A DNA stretch of 64,000 bases from Dryocosmus kuriphilus (lineage: Eukaryota; Arthropoda; Insecta; Hymenoptera; Cynipidae): contig CM076192.1 in assembly GCA_038277395.1 (NCBI GenBank), forward strand, positions 16,716,299-16,780,298. Reading direction: 5' to 3'. Every line of letters begins with the position of its first letter. Position 1 is the first letter of the stretch. The translations under genes and the position numbers were made by a program. Positions 1-11,735 of the stretch are shown piece by piece. Below the pieces are notes generated by a model. It was not told the origin of the DNA and made no database searches. It worked only from the letters and a program-made list of their open reading frames with translations.

Positions 1-416
1 CTAGCACGGGCTAGAGTTGGGTGCTGCCGAAACAAGGCACTGAGTTGCCTCGTCGTCTAATGTATGTATGATTTTGGGTAGAGTTTTTAACTGAGTTCGC
101 ACCTCGAGCGTGGGACCTCTGTCCCGACAGAATGAAGTCCGCGTGACCACTAATTGCTGAGTTTTGAAAATTATTGCAGCTTAGGAAATTTGGAAAGCGC
201 ACGTGCACTGTTGCTATGAAGTTCACTTAAAGTATTTAATTAATTTTTCTAAATAAAAATCTAATACCAAAGAAATAGTGTAAGTTCTTAGACTTAAATA
301 CTTGTCTTACAACTGTTATTTGTAATAATTGTTAGGAAGAATTAACCTCCTATTGTTACTTTATTATTGTTTTTCCTTTTATTATTTCGTATTGCTGTTT
401 TAGTTTAGTTTATTTA
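1..416 (-). repeat. LTR segment of element B (left copy, distal part)
   Basis: Matches 18943-19366 in the same orientation with scattered substitutions and short indels. On minus it reads as the distal part of a long terminal repeat whose proximal part is 4865-5607. The two parts are separated by element A and the assembly gap. The repeat runs off the window, so its outer end and any target duplication are not visible. Assignment to element B is inferred from the order env, purine tract, repeat, and from the second copy lying upstream of gag. Confidence 0.6.
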
Positions 417-916
417 NNNNNNNNNNNNNNNNNNNNNNNNNNNNNNNNNNNNNNNNNNNNNNNNNNNNNNNNNNNNNNNNNNNNNNNNNNNNNNNNNNNN
501 NNNNNNNNNNNNNNNNNNNNNNNNNNNNNNNNNNNNNNNNNNNNNNNNNNNNNNNNNNNNNNNNNNNNNNNNNNNNNNNNNNNNNNNNNNNNNNNNNNNN
601 NNNNNNNNNNNNNNNNNNNNNNNNNNNNNNNNNNNNNNNNNNNNNNNNNNNNNNNNNNNNNNNNNNNNNNNNNNNNNNNNNNNNNNNNNNNNNNNNNNNN
701 NNNNNNNNNNNNNNNNNNNNNNNNNNNNNNNNNNNNNNNNNNNNNNNNNNNNNNNNNNNNNNNNNNNNNNNNNNNNNNNNNNNNNNNNNNNNNNNNNNNN
801 NNNNNNNNNNNNNNNNNNNNNNNNNNNNNNNNNNNNNNNNNNNNNNNNNNNNNNNNNNNNNNNNNNNNNNNNNNNNNNNNNNNNNNNNNNNNNNNNNNNN
901 NNNNNNNNNNNNNNNN
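417..916. other. Assembly gap (500 N)
   Basis: A run of exactly 500 undetermined bases, the usual placeholder for a gap of unknown size. The missing sequence should hold the pol region and 3' LTR of element A and about 165 bp of the element B LTR, judging from the uninterrupted copy at 19370-19535. Confidence 0.97.
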
Positions 917-1580
917 CTTCTATTTCTGTGTTTATCCCTGTTGTTTCCTGGATTTTCTTATTTATTTCTTCGTAAGTGGCTTCAAGGGATTCCTCGGTTT
1001 TCATAGTTCCCCTTTGTGTTATTTCTTCCTCCATCCCCTGTGGAGCTACGTGATTTATTTGAATGAGGTTAATCCCTGCCTGGCTTTCCTTGACCTGTGC
1101 GTCTCTTTCTTGCACGATTCGTATAGATGGACTTCCTCTCAGATAAGGAAAGAGTAGAGTTTTCGTGTCCAAGTCTATGTGGGTCTTGTATTCATCTAGA
1201 GTGTCAATGCCTATTATGCAGGTATACGAAAGTCGTGGGACAACGAGGAAAGGTATTTGAATGACTACATTTTCAAGTTGCACATCGACGTACACCTGCC
1301 GATTTAGTTTAACCACTTTGCCTCCTATCGGTCCCGCGATTGCCACCCCTGTTAGTGGAAGGATAGGATATTTTCGGAATCGCTCTGTGTTGCTCTCTAG
1401 GAATTCTTCGGAGAGACAAGTGACCTCCGCTCCTGTATCTATAAGTGCCGTCGTTATCATGCCTCCGACGAGTAATCTCGCAGTATAGCACTTGGGTTTT
1501 CTTTTTTGTATGCATTCAGTGGGTTTTTCATTCATCAATTCGTTCTGTACATTAGTTATCATATGAGTCAGATATGTCAT
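917..1580 (-). CDS. Retropepsin (element A pol N-terminal part), partial
   Basis: An open frame from 1580 runs leftwards into the gap. It shows a retroviral-type aspartic protease: the active-site motif ALIDTGAEVTCLSEEF at about residues 45-60 with Asp, Thr and Gly all present, and the second hallmark CIIGIDTL at about residue 145. Such proteases cut the Gag-Pol polyprotein of LTR retrotransposons. The stretch after about residue 165 is charged linker before RT. The stated start is the first ATG of the frame and may lie within a Gag-Pol fusion read by frameshift. It is the least damaged coding piece of element A, so this copy may be young, but the rest of pol cannot be judged. Confidence 0.8.
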
Positions 1581-2932
1581 GGTGGCTCCTCCGTCCTCCT
1601 CTGACTCCTTTTTGATTTTGGACGTGAGCTCTATTCGTTTCCCGAGTTTTGTTCCTCGAGACTTTCTTCTCTTATCTCTGTAGACTCATCCCCTTCTACT
1701 TCGAGGTTCTGGATTTTGTGTAGGTTTTGTGGTTGTGTTTGTCTCCATGATGAATTGTCATTTTGGGTTCTCGGTCCATTTTGGTTATAATTCTGTCTGT
1801 TGAACCGATTACCTTGACTGTTGCTGTTTCATGGCCACTTGTTGTTTCCAAAACCCGTTTTTGGGTAGGTGCTACCGTGGCTCGTATTCGCCATATTTCT
1901 TGCGACTTCTCTGGTCGTGAGATATTTTTCGATCTCCACTCCCTATTTTCATTTCCTCCATTCTTTTGTCCTATCTTGTCGCAATCCCCTAACATTTCTA
2001 TTAAGTCTTGGAACTTACCGATTCCTCTACCTATGATGGCATATTTTATTTCGTCTTTGTAATGCCTTGAGAGCTTTTGGATGAATTCCCCTTTTCTGGC
2101 TTTGGCGTTAAGTCCTGGGTCTGCGCTATTATTTTAGTCGCATATTCCGCCCTCGTTCCATCTTTTTCTCCCTGATATACTCCGAACTCCAATTGTTTTC
2201 TAAATTGATGCTGGGCTTGTTCACTCCAGAATCTCTGCCGAAATTTTTCCTTGAATGTTTCGAGATCGTGTTAGTTGTTTTTTATAATTTGCCACCAATT
2301 CCCTGGGGAACCTGACAGCAATCTCTCTAGTAAGTATTCCTTGTCGTGTGGTCTGGGTTTCACCGCGAGCCAGTATTGCTCCAGTTGTCGTAGATATTTT
2401 GTCGGGCTTCCATTTCGGTCGAATTCTGGCAAAATGTATTTTATGCCTGGTTTTGAGTTAGGTACCCGTATTGTGTTTTCTCTCTCCCTCTTCCTGGATT
2501 CTCTCTACTATTCTTGTTTGGGATGATTCCAAACGCTCCAGGTGGCTTTGCATTCTATTGCTCCTCTCTTCTAAACTCTGTGTTAAACCAGTGGTGGCTT
2601 CTATGGACCTGTTTCAATTGGTTTGTATCTCTGCAAGTTTTTTGAGCGTTTCCTTCTCCTTGTTGGCTTCCAGCTTATCTCCATTTTTTTTTTTCATCTT
2701 CTATTATTTTTTTCGTCCCTTGCTCCATGTCGAGTAATTTTTTGTTGATTTCTGCACGTAATTTTTCCATCATGCTTTGGTCTTTTCTTTCTTGCCCCCC
2801 TGCTTCTATGCTCTCCAAGTCTTCTTCCATTATTGTCGTTTCCATATTCTCGTCCTCCATCTCCTGTTCTCGATGGTTTTCTTCCACTGCTCTATTTAGT
2901 CCTCTTGATAATCGTAGCGTTGTTCGGTTCAT
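1581..2932 (-). pseudogene. Gag of element A, frame-broken
   Basis: The likely start is the ATG at 2932, 382 bases downstream of the primer site. The first 85 residues are rich in Glu, Lys and Met and look like coiled coil. The frame then breaks at about 2675. Around 2297-2050 the minus strand encodes a retrotransposon capsid signature: a WW pair followed by DLETFKEKFRQRFW and a Gln-rich segment, with a stop just after the WW. A polar Asn/Gln-rich nucleocapsid-like segment follows (about 1980-1700); I see no CCHC zinc knuckle. Gag forms the particle that packages element RNA. The same coiled-coil, WW-capsid, Asn-rich layout recurs in element C, so A and C are probably of one clade. Confidence 0.65.
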
Positions 2933-3313
2933 CTTGATTTTGTTTGTAGCTTTCTTTTTCTTTATTTCTCCACGTTTACACTTTTTTATAGAATAATGAT
3001 CGATTTGGTGATTCTTAATTTTTGTTTTCTTTTTTTCCGTACAGTTTGTTACTATTTGCCGTTTTTACGTTCTTTTGCTCCTGCTTTCTCCTATGCATGC
3101 GTCGAAACCTTTCATAATACGCGGTACATGCTTTTGGGATAACGGTGGTGGTAATATACTCTTTCAAATGGTTTCCCTTTAAAGAAGGTATCAAAGATTT
3201 CTTTTTGATTCATTTCCACTAAGCAGGTTTACGTATCTAATGATTGCTTATTATTATTATTTATTTTTTTATTAATAAAAAAAAAGTCTCGTTTTGTTTC
3301 TTTAACTTGTCGT

Positions 3314-3331
3314 GCCCCACGTCGGGCGCCA
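3314..3331 (-). promoter_or_regulatory. Primer-binding site of element A
   Basis: On minus the LTR ends in ...ACA, two bases intervene, then TGGCGCCCGACGTGGGGC begins. The start TGGCGCC is the classic complement of a tRNA 3' end (CCA). The rest departs from the tRNA-Lys form seen in element C, so the primer tRNA is uncertain. Confidence 0.75.
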
Positions 3332-3333
3332 AT

Positions 3334-4850
3334 TGTTACTTTTTACTTCTAACTTTTTATATAAATACAAGTAATTTTTATGTAACTTGAGGGTTTACAC
3401 GCAAGTAAAGAACGAGACTCTTTATCTATGTTTAAGTACCTAGGCTTTATTGAAATTCTGCTATTACAGAAGATACTGAATCTTAATTTTATTTGTCATT
3501 CACACCTTCTAAAATTAGCGTTCCTACTCTAATAAAGTTACTATCTAAATAATTATTGACGTTCTGGTGAATTTTGATGAAAACACTCTGATCAGTTTCC
3601 TAACGGGATTTAGAACGCTGCCCAGAACTGACAATATTACAGTATTAAGGAGTGAACCCTTATGTAAACAGATTTGAATTTATTACTGTCTTATTTCTCC
3701 AACGTCTCCATGGACCCCTATGGGTTTCCACTCCTGACCTAATAGCCTACTTATCGTCTGTCAACACCTACCGTGTCTTATAATAAACTTCTGACCACAC
3801 ACTTTAATCTACTTTCCTGAGCTAACCTATCTCTGTCCTTTTTATTCCTTCACACCATTCATCTCTCTCACTTTTATGTAATGAGGAGATCCGAGATCCG
3901 AAGCTCCAGCTGGCAGGGCACCATGCAGCGAGTGATTTGTTGGCTTTGAGTTAATTCCTTCCCTGTGTGAGTGCCTTTGTAATTTAATTCCAATATTCGC
4001 TGTGTACAGAAAATGAGAAGAATTCCCACTATTTGTCAAAAAATATTGTTATTTTCTTCTCAAAAATTCAGTCTGGTACGGTCTCCTGTGCAGAAAGTCA
4101 GAACAGAGTCGGACTTTTTGCCAATCGACAATACGAGACAATAAGATTGAGAGATTGAAGATACTCAAAAAGGGATTTGTATTGCAAAATATTCCTCATA
4201 GAGCACATTCAGAACAGCATTTCTTATAGTGCAGAAGATCAGGGAGGGCCCTGTCTTTTACCCGAAGGAATCTCTGTACGCAGTTAACCGATTTCACTGC
4301 CACCCTTCTTTGTGTAGGGAGTTGAGGACGAGTCCTTCTCCTTACCAAATCCAAGTGGGGATATCGAGTCTTTGCGTTTGCAATAGTCGGGTCACTGAGG
4401 AATTTATTTATTTAAGACAATCACTTTCACTCACGGTACCCCACATTGCCTTCGCCTTGGATGACACATTCTTTACACATTCACTACACTAACACATTAA
4501 GATTCACTATTTATTTTTCACATTATTTGCCCTGTGGCCGATTACACAAATACAATATTCGATCGCGAAGTTCAGTCTACGCAGGCGTTATCACGACGTG
4601 GCGCACCAAGAGCACAATTTCCTGAAGTTAGGCTTAGACAATCTCAAAGTCCCTCTAAAGTGGAGGTTGGAGCTTGTGCTCTGGATGCTGGTCGGATAAC
4701 TGACGTTTTTCTCGTCCACCCACGCTTTTTATGCTCTCGTTAGGAGAGAGTCTCCCCTAGCTTTAGATTAGAGTCACTGGACACTTGCATAAAAGTAAGG
4801 AGGCTTTCCTGCTGGCAGGCCCCTTTCATTTGGTTTGCTTGAATGTCACA
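3334..4850 (-). repeat. 5' LTR of element A
   Basis: In plus coordinates it starts TGTTACT beside the primer site and ends GTCACA against an AT microsatellite, giving TGT...ACA terminal symmetry and a length of about 1.5 kb. The partner LTR would be in the gap. It contains no credible gene; short frames at 4229-4492 and 4534-4743 have no family resemblance. Confidence 0.65.
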
Positions 4851-4864
4851 ATATATATATTTAA

Positions 4865-5607
4865 TGACAATCCTATAGATGAATGTCAGTTTCTGTATTG
4901 GTTGTCATTTTTTATCGAGATTCTAGTTTTTACCGAATGTTGTTCAAAATTATTATATAGATAGCCGATAAGATTTTAGAGATTATTCTTGAGGGAAGTT
5001 TTTATTGTTATAAATAAATTATGTTTCATGAAGTTGTTGTTCAGTTGTGGTTTATCCATATCTTAGAGATAATCTATTAATTAGGTAGGACCATCTAGTT
5101 TTAGATGCTGAGTACAATTTAGATTCTGCCAATTAATCGAAGTATTCTATATCGATATTGTTCTTCTATTAAAAATTGAAAACTTTTATTATTAGTTATT
5201 AATAATTTTCAGTTTGTTTAGTAATATTTTTGAAATTCGAAATTTGGATAGTTTATGGGAAGTTCAGAACATTATCTATATGGCTTTGTGGTTTTTAATA
5301 ATAATTTTATTTGTTATTTAAATTTTTGTGGTCGCGCGGATCACCACGAATATCCGTAAAGCATGATAAGAAGGAGGTTCACGCTCGACGTGCTTCTCAT
5401 CCCTTATGCTCTACTACACCGCTGCCTCTTCTCTCCTACTCTCTTTAACTGGATGTATAGTCTAGTAGTATATAAAGTATGTAAGTGTATTAACACGGGA
5501 GGCGCAACGTTGTCGGCCACGGCCATGCATTTATCCTTGTGTAGGTTGTGGGGACAAGCAATCGCCAAGAGTTTTCAATTGCCATCCTCGCAGGAGCCAA
5601 CGTAACA
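4865..5607 (-). repeat. LTR segment of element B (left copy, proximal part)
   Basis: Colinear with 20989-21732, same orientation, with scattered differences. On minus both copies begin TGTTAC and share the downstream GAGGATGGCAATTG. The boundary at 5607 is sharp: flanking sequence differs (aacccgcc here, ataaacat at the other copy). A purine-rich tract sits directly outside, and env lies next upstream, as expected of a 3' LTR. Confidence 0.65.
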
Positions 5608-5617
5608 AACCCGCCCT
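5608..5617 (-). promoter_or_regulatory. Polypurine tract of element B
   Basis: Minus strand reads AGGGCGGGTT immediately before the LTR start TGTTAC. A purine run in this place primes plus-strand DNA synthesis in LTR elements. It is one of the reasons for calling the adjoining repeat an LTR. Confidence 0.55.
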
Positions 5618-6057
5618 GGAATTCCAACAATCGCCCTCGGTTGTTGCCAGTGCCCAACGTCGATGCTTCTCCCGCGCCAAACATACTGATGGAATATCCA
5701 TGCATCGCAGATAGGAATAAGGTTACATTATATCATATTGACTAAATTATGGTTAGAAATACGCTCATAGGAGAGCATTCTCTTGCACACGTTTTAGTAG
5801 TGGGATTGCTTATTACTAGTTAAGATTAAAGATCACACTTCAGCCACAACTAACTTATTATTTATTTTTCAGATAATATAATCATATTCCATACCACTGC
5901 TGTTATTTTGAAGCACTTCTTGTGGGACTTCATTCCCTTTTTATATATCACCACACTACACTGGCGCAGCAATGGGAAACATTCGTTGTTAAAATCCATC
6001 AAACTACAGTACTGGCAGTAACAAGAATTCAAGGCTGTAAGTGAATGAATCACCTAT
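5618..6057. other. Non-coding stretch between env and LTR of element B
   Basis: About 440 bases with no credible frame. On the assigned layout it is the 3' untranslated part of element B between the env tail and the purine tract. Confidence 0.4.
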
Positions 6058-7890
6058 TTATGCGGGTTGCAAGGTCTGCTTCGGCATCCTTATCTTTGAT
6101 GCTGCTGACGGTGAATTGTCGAACAAGTTTTCGTTTATGTCCTTGTGAGATCGATATTTAGAGATCTTATCTTCACTGATAGAGAGATCATCGTGAAAAT
6201 TGCCTGACGAGCCATGAGATGGTTCCATAATGTCATGAATCTTAAGTTCTTCCAAAGCAGACAGAGAAGATGATTGACCAGGCTGCCCTTGAAGTTGGGA
6301 TTTACTAGATACTGTTTGAAGGAAGGATTGCCTGGTTTTCGAGGTTGCTAGGATACAACAGCATGGACGAAGTGATGATGACGTGTTGATAAGAGCGGCT
6401 CGACAGAAGTAGAATACTACTATATTAGTATTGACAGAAGTACCAGACCGGCATAGGAGCCGTGTATTAGCGAGTTGTGACTGGATTGTTCTTGCCGTTG
6501 CATACTAAAATCGTATAGTTCTTGTTCCAATTGTTCCAAATTTTTATCTCCTTCCTTGTAGGAGGGCAGATTCACATCCTGCTGAGAAGTTGTTTGTGGT
6601 TAGGCCTGTCAACTGGGAAAATTTCGAATTTGTTCTAATTTGGAAGATAATTTGGAAAGGTCCAGATGAATATGTGGTTCATATATTGTTATAATTTGTT
6701 CATGAACATGTTCCAATCCTGGTAGCGTCACCATAGTTGTTCTTAAATTACACCCTAGGGCAATTTGGATTAATCCCAAGGCTTGGAGATTAAAATGAAG
6801 AGCAGGTTCCGTCGAGCAATGCAACTCCACGTATATTGAATTAGGTATTGAGTATATCCAACCACTTAGATATGTTATGATCTTCCAGTAAGGCTGAAAT
6901 TCGAACGACACTTATATGTCGCATGACTGGAAGGTTTTTAAGGATGGACTGAGCGGAATTTGAGCCTCACAGGTTTTATGAGCGGCGGTCTCATAAATGG
7001 GGAACATGCCTGGGCATAAAACGTAGCTGTTCATCCTTCTGCATAGGGCATGCTCAACCTGGGTTATTAGCATGTAAGTTCGCTCAGACCTCTCCATGAT
7101 TAGATATGCGAATTTTGGTCTTACATACGTCCTTTCCATTCTGTTTTCTAAAATCGGTTGTCGTACTGGAAGTCGATGTATTTCATAAATAGTGTAGTCA
7201 ATTTTATCAATTAGTGGGGTATCCAATACAACGTAGAGTGTACCGTTTCTGCAGTCAATGGTTACTACGGTCTTGGACGTCGCGATATACTGGTTCTAGT
7301 TGTTCGGATGTTAGCAGCGCTGAATGCAGTTCTCCTTTCCTTGCCTTCTGGACAACATCCATTATCCGGTCACCTGATCAAACATACTCGTCCAATATAT
7401 TTCCTATAGCACGCAGTAACTTGGACAGGGCATAGGAATAGGTTAAATTGGTAACTATTGCCGATATTCCATTCACGTGTGTTAGAAGAAGCTTGAGCTC
7501 GTTCTGCAACTGCTGCTGTCGATGTTCGTGTCCTTCCGTGATTCGGTGTAAGTCCTCCAATTGGGATCGGATGAAATGTGTTTGTCGACCGATCATATGA
7601 GACAAATTCGCTTGAGCGAGATTAAGGTCATCAATCCTCGATTCCATAGCTTGTCCGTCCTCATAGGTCAACAAGCCTGCTACTGGCCACACGATTCCTC
7701 CTATAAATCCCAACAGGGGCGTGGTTCTCCGTGCTCGCATGCCGTTCGGCAAACGTGAGAGTCGATTCTTATTATGGTGATAGGCCAGTTCGCTGATCTC
7801 TCTGTCTATGTCCCATCTAATTGGCTCCGCGATTCCCAGCCTATCCTGCATATTATAGTCCCGTATGATCTGATTATAGCGTCCTTTCAT
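6058..7890 (-). pseudogene. env: Envelope (baculovirus F-like) of element B, broken
   Basis: The piece from 7890 has a furin-type site (RARR, about residues 52-55) followed by a Gly-rich hydrophobic fusion-peptide-like segment (LLGFIGGIVWPVAGLL), then a polar region with heptad character. This is the F-type fusion protein arrangement of errantivirus Env. A stop falls at 7378; homologous-looking sequence continues leftwards in other frames. The pieces 7226-6912 (many Cys) and 6911-6609 look like the C-terminal ectodomain. A short acidic frame 6255-6058 may be the cytoplasmic tail. Several frame breaks mean no fusion protein can be made from this copy. Upstream SU-like sequence (7891 to about 8240) is too decayed to delimit. 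Confidence 0.75.
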
Positions 7891-8453
7891 TTTAGATGAA
7901 CAATAGATTGCTAGTAACAGGTACCCGTCCCGTATCTCTGCCGAGGAATCCTGGAATCAGCTGACATTCAAGAAAGTGTTAATCCTCCAATGGCTAATAA
8001 TTCGCCTCATGGGCCCTTGTTTCTCCTAAAGTATGCCAGCACTTGCCTGGAAATGAAGATGCTGGTACCTTGGGCCTGCCGAAGTGTTTATTGTCGGAGT
8101 GATATACATAATCACTAACATTAGTGATAGATTATGGCGGTACGTGGCTTCCGCGTATAGATCCTAAAGTGGTACATATAAATGTATAGTGGGGATATTT
8201 TAAGTGCCGAGCACTATTCCTAGCAATAAGTTGTCAAAAGCTTATCGGCGTGCCTTGTGAACATTGTACCATCGTCGGCTTCAAAGATTGCATTATGATT
8301 TTCCGTGAAACCGACGATGGTATAAGTTCCAGTAACTCTTTTATCGATTTATTTTTACGCAAGTCCTTGAATATGATCACCTTATCGCCAATCACTGTGT
8401 TTAGGGGCGGACCTTTTCATTATAACGCAGTTTCGAACGTTCTTTTGCTTGAA
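7891..8453. other. Decayed env 5' region with a 12-bp hairpin
   Basis: No frame over 60 codons on the element B strand. It should hold the end of integrase and the surface subunit of env. A perfect 12-bp inverted pair (TACCATCGTCGG at 8267-8278 and its complement at 8311-8322) encloses 32 bases. Confidence 0.5.
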
Positions 8454-9699
8454 TCATGTTTTTAGCCGCGGTCTCTGGGATTTCGTGGAGTCAAATAACC
8501 AAGTCGCGGAGATAGGATCCGTACGATTCCACTTTATCGGCAGGCGGAAACTAGCTTGGTATTCATGCGAAGCGTCCGTAGAGCAATTCAAAGGAGTGAA
8601 ATTTGTGGCTTTGGGAACTGACGTATTATAAGCAAACATGGCGAAATGTAGCAATCGGTCCCAGTCATCAAAATCCTCGACGTAATGTTTTATATAATCT
8701 GTGAGGACGATGTGACTGCGCTCCAGTGAGCCGTTCGTTTGGGGCCGATATCCGGAAGTTGTTAATTGCTTGACTCCGAATATCTTCTCCAATTTACTTA
8801 TTACTTTGCTTATAAAACTCCCTCCACGATTCGTAAGAATGCATCGTGGTGCTCCGTATTGCGCGAATGGGTTTTGAGCCACGGCGTGCGCGATGGTTGA
8901 TGCATGTAGATTTGGTATGGGTACAGCGATACATAATTTTGAAAAATTATTCTGCATGGTGAGTGTATGCCTATTACCGTTGGGTGCCGTCTCTGGCTTG
9001 CCTACGGTATCGAGAGATATTCTATCGAACACTCCAAGAGGTTTGTCCGTGATAACCATGGGTTTTCGGGCACGTGCTCTTATTAATTTATTCTCGAGGC
9101 AATTTTGACATTCGCGAATGTATTTGATTACATCATTGCGTAGACTCGGCCAAGTTTACCGTTCTCGAATGTGACGGTAGGTCTTCATTACACCCTTATA
9201 TCCAAGTAATAAGCTATCGTGATATTCTGCGATTATTTTTAAACGCAAGACCTCCGTAGGTACTTCTAACTTTCCGTGAAATAAGGTGATAGTGGGTGGG
9301 CCACCCCTGGATATGACTGACAGCAACTCGGACATTTTGTATTGGGGATAATTACCCATTAAATCCCTGGAGTTCGCCATAAGACATGTTCCGAAGCGGT
9401 CACGTTCCAATGCCACCCTCAAATTCTGTAGACCAGTCGTTACTTCTCTCCAATCCACAGCATCGAAATGATTTCGCTGGATCACTATGGAGTACACTCT
9501 ATATTTACCTGACGGGGTAACTAATATTTGACCCTTCTTTGGTCCTTTCTCCATAAGTCCTGTGGATTAATGCGCTCAGTAGCAATAAGTAACTTAAATA
9601 TGGGATTTGTAGGTTCGCAGTCTTCGGAAATGAAGTGGGCTTAACTATCGCGACGATAACCCAGTGGCTCACTCCATTCTTTGCGCACCGAACTGGCAA
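8454..9699 (-). pseudogene. Integrase of element B, broken
   Basis: The N-terminal part (9554-9156) shows the spacing of a zinc-binding HHCC-type region, ending near ...YHDSLLLGYKGVMKTYRHIRER. A stop separates it from the catalytic core (9059-8454), which has SLDTVGKP (first Asp), LTNRGGSFIS (second acidic position) and TNGSLERSH (Glu). The second catalytic residue is Asn, encoded AAT where family members have Asp, so the core would be inactive even without the stop. Integrase inserts the cDNA into the chromosome. It follows RNase H and precedes env, the normal order. Confidence 0.8.
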
Positions 9700-10052
9700 A
9701 TTGCATTGGGGATTCTCTCATCAGAGTGATATCCTGGTCCGTCCACTTAGCTTCTTCTTGTTCTGGCGGAGGAGTGGGAGGATCGATGTACGGCACGTCT
9801 GCATCAATAATGATCCTTGAAAGATCAGCTTCTGAGCAGGTTATAGAAGCGTTATCGTGAGCGGTTTCCTCTCTCAAAGACATTGCCATCAAATTCTTCT
9901 TTGCAGGCTTTGTCTTGTAAGTTTTGGAAATCTTGCTGTCCCTTTCGGATATTTCAGGAGTAGGCCTTGCAAATGGCATAGGTAATGTCAGAGGAGTTTG
10001 AAACAACAATCTTCGAGATGGCTGTTGTCCGATGATCGGATATTATATAAAT
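9700..10052 (-). pseudogene. Linker between second RNase H and integrase, element B
   Basis: A minus frame from 10009 encodes a Pro-, Glu- and Ser-rich segment (for example YIDPPTPPPEQEE) that overlaps the start of the integrase region. No domain is recognised. It looks like an interdomain tether of the Pol polyprotein, interrupted by stops on both sides. Confidence 0.45.
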
Positions 10053-10789
10053 TCAGATTAATGATTCAGACCGATGATCTTTGAGGAATTGGTCAAATTT
10101 CTCTATAGATTTTTGCACCGTAGCCCGAATTTCTGACAAAAGAGGCTCATGGGATTGTGGATCGAAGTTGGGTTCCCCGTTACTGTCGTCGCTGTCTTCG
10201 TCACTACTAGTACAGTTAGGACTAACATCAATAATGGTGGTTAAGAATGGTCCCTTTGATTCATCTATCCTGTCCTTTTGGAACGTGCTAGTCTCAGGGT
10301 GCTCAGTGATCATCGTATTATGTTTCTTGATCCCTGCCCGAGCGAGTTGGTCCGCGGCTTCATTGCCTTCGATACCTTGATGGCTTGGTACATGATTCCA
10401 AGTTATATCCAACGGTGCTAGAGCTTGCCGTAATTCTTTGAACTCAGCACAATTAATGACAGGTTTTCCATCAGCAGCTTTCCATCCATTGGCCTCCCAA
10501 ATGGGGAGCGACTGGGTACAACTATTGATAAGAAACTTCGAGTCGGAGAATATGCCTAATTTTGTGATCCCATTTTTCCTGGTCTTTTTCGCAGCAGCCG
10601 TGGCTGCCTGAATACACCTACGCCTCCTTCGTGTTCTCCTTTTCTATTGTAGGTGGAAGGTCCATCTGTATATACCTCGGTGGTCTTATCACATAGGGTG
10701 GGAGACCATGGATTTGGCAAATATGTTGGTGCGCTCTTAGGAAGTGGTTCTTCTTTTCGAGCCATAAGGACGTGTGGGTTACTCGGCAA
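10053..10789 (-). pseudogene. Second RNase H domain of element B (RNase HI-like), damaged
   Basis: Three RNase HI signatures occur in order across more than one frame: EVYTDGPSTYN with GGVGVF (10673-10600), GIFSDSKFLINS (about 10550-10515), and NHVPSHQGIEGNEAADQLA (10400-10340). The Asp residues of TDG, SDS and AADQLA are three of the four usual catalytic acids. The segment that normally holds the catalytic Glu is missing: GGVGVF runs almost directly into the strand before SDS, with a frame change. This is a complete extra domain, additional to the gypsy RNase H next to RT at 11736-11981. After it comes an acidic Ser/Asp-rich tail (10250-10053). Confidence 0.75.
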
Positions 10790-11735
10790 TATACTACGAT
10801 CTCTTCGATAAACAGGTGGATCGGACTCATCGCTGCTTCCTCCTTCAGAGGAAGCATCATCGGATGAGGAGTTCTCGCGGTTGTGGGTAGGGGTTTTGGT
10901 TCCTTCTGGAACTCGTGCCCGTTGTTGGAGTCGAGTTGCTGTCCCACTCTGATCGAGGGGTAATTTCTTATGATATGCTGGAGGTTGATAAGTCTCATCC
11001 GAGTCTTTGAAGGTAGTTATTGTCTGATAACAGCGAACAGCGAGGACTTAGAATACCTTTTTCACATCGGTACCGGATATACCTGAGTTGCACTGGGATC
11101 CTGGGATCAGATTTTAGTAGAGTGGGTTTTCCTGAGACTTTACTAACTACTGTCTGCATGGGGGCGGTGGTTCTCGTACGAGCAGTTCTTTGCTTTGTTC
11201 TTCCGAATTACCGGCCAAGTCCTCGTTGATGGACTGAGAAGATTGTGTAACTTGCGATCGTGTGACGCGCCCTAGAATAGGCTTCGAACGGTGAACTGTA
11301 GTTTTGGTGCCCTCTTGTACCTTGCTTTTTTTCGTTGTTGATTTTAACGGCAAGGCCCGGTTGAAGTTGGGGGTGCTACCTTGTCTCGGAGCCATATCCT
11401 CTTCCTCGTCCTGGGTTGGATTACTGGAAGGGGTGAACGTATCTGTGCGTGCACCGTTACATTTGCGCTCATTGTCGCTGGGTGTTTCTGCTCGTGATTT
11501 TAATAACTCAGCGTCAGCCTGCTCACGCCCAGTATGGAGGAGGTGATCTTCTAGTCCTAACGGATTTCCCGATAAGACTTCCACTCCTCGATTGAGCTTT
11601 CCTTTTTTGTACTGAAAGATGTATTGATAATCTTTGAGCCGATGCCTCGAGCGAACAAAGTCGTGGTCCCGGATTTTCAGCATATGTAATCCAGTGGACA
11701 GGTTCATGGTCGCAGGCCAGAATAATCTCCCTTCC
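10790..11735 (-). pseudogene. Tether region between the two RNase H domains, element B
   Basis: The frame 11707-11147 begins with the usual downstream remnant of the first RNase H (LKDYQYIFQYKKGKLNRGVEVLSGNPL, quoted in part) and then becomes low-complexity, rich in Ser, Thr, Arg and Glu. A Glu/Pro/Ser-rich stretch continues to 10790 in other frames. No fold is recognised. By position it links the first and second RNase H domains. Confidence 0.5.

Larger units (their letters stand above)
417..4850 (-). mobile_element. Element A: Ty3/gypsy-like LTR retrotransposon, partial
   Basis: Minus-strand order from the right: LTR (3334-4850), primer-binding site (3314-3331), coiled-coil Gag (start 2932), capsid-like and Asn/Gln-rich regions, retropepsin, then the gap. 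RT, RNase H, integrase and the 3' LTR are not present in the assembly. The right LTR end abuts an AT microsatellite (4851-4861) inside the element B LTR, so A is a secondary insertion into B. Gypsy elements often insert at ATAT/TATA sites, which fits. The left limit is hidden in the gap. Confidence 0.7.

Noticed and set aside
5962..5977. TGGCGCAGCAATGGG on plus, like a tRNA-Ser primer site
   Set aside because: Wrong strand and position for element B, and no adjoining LTR end.
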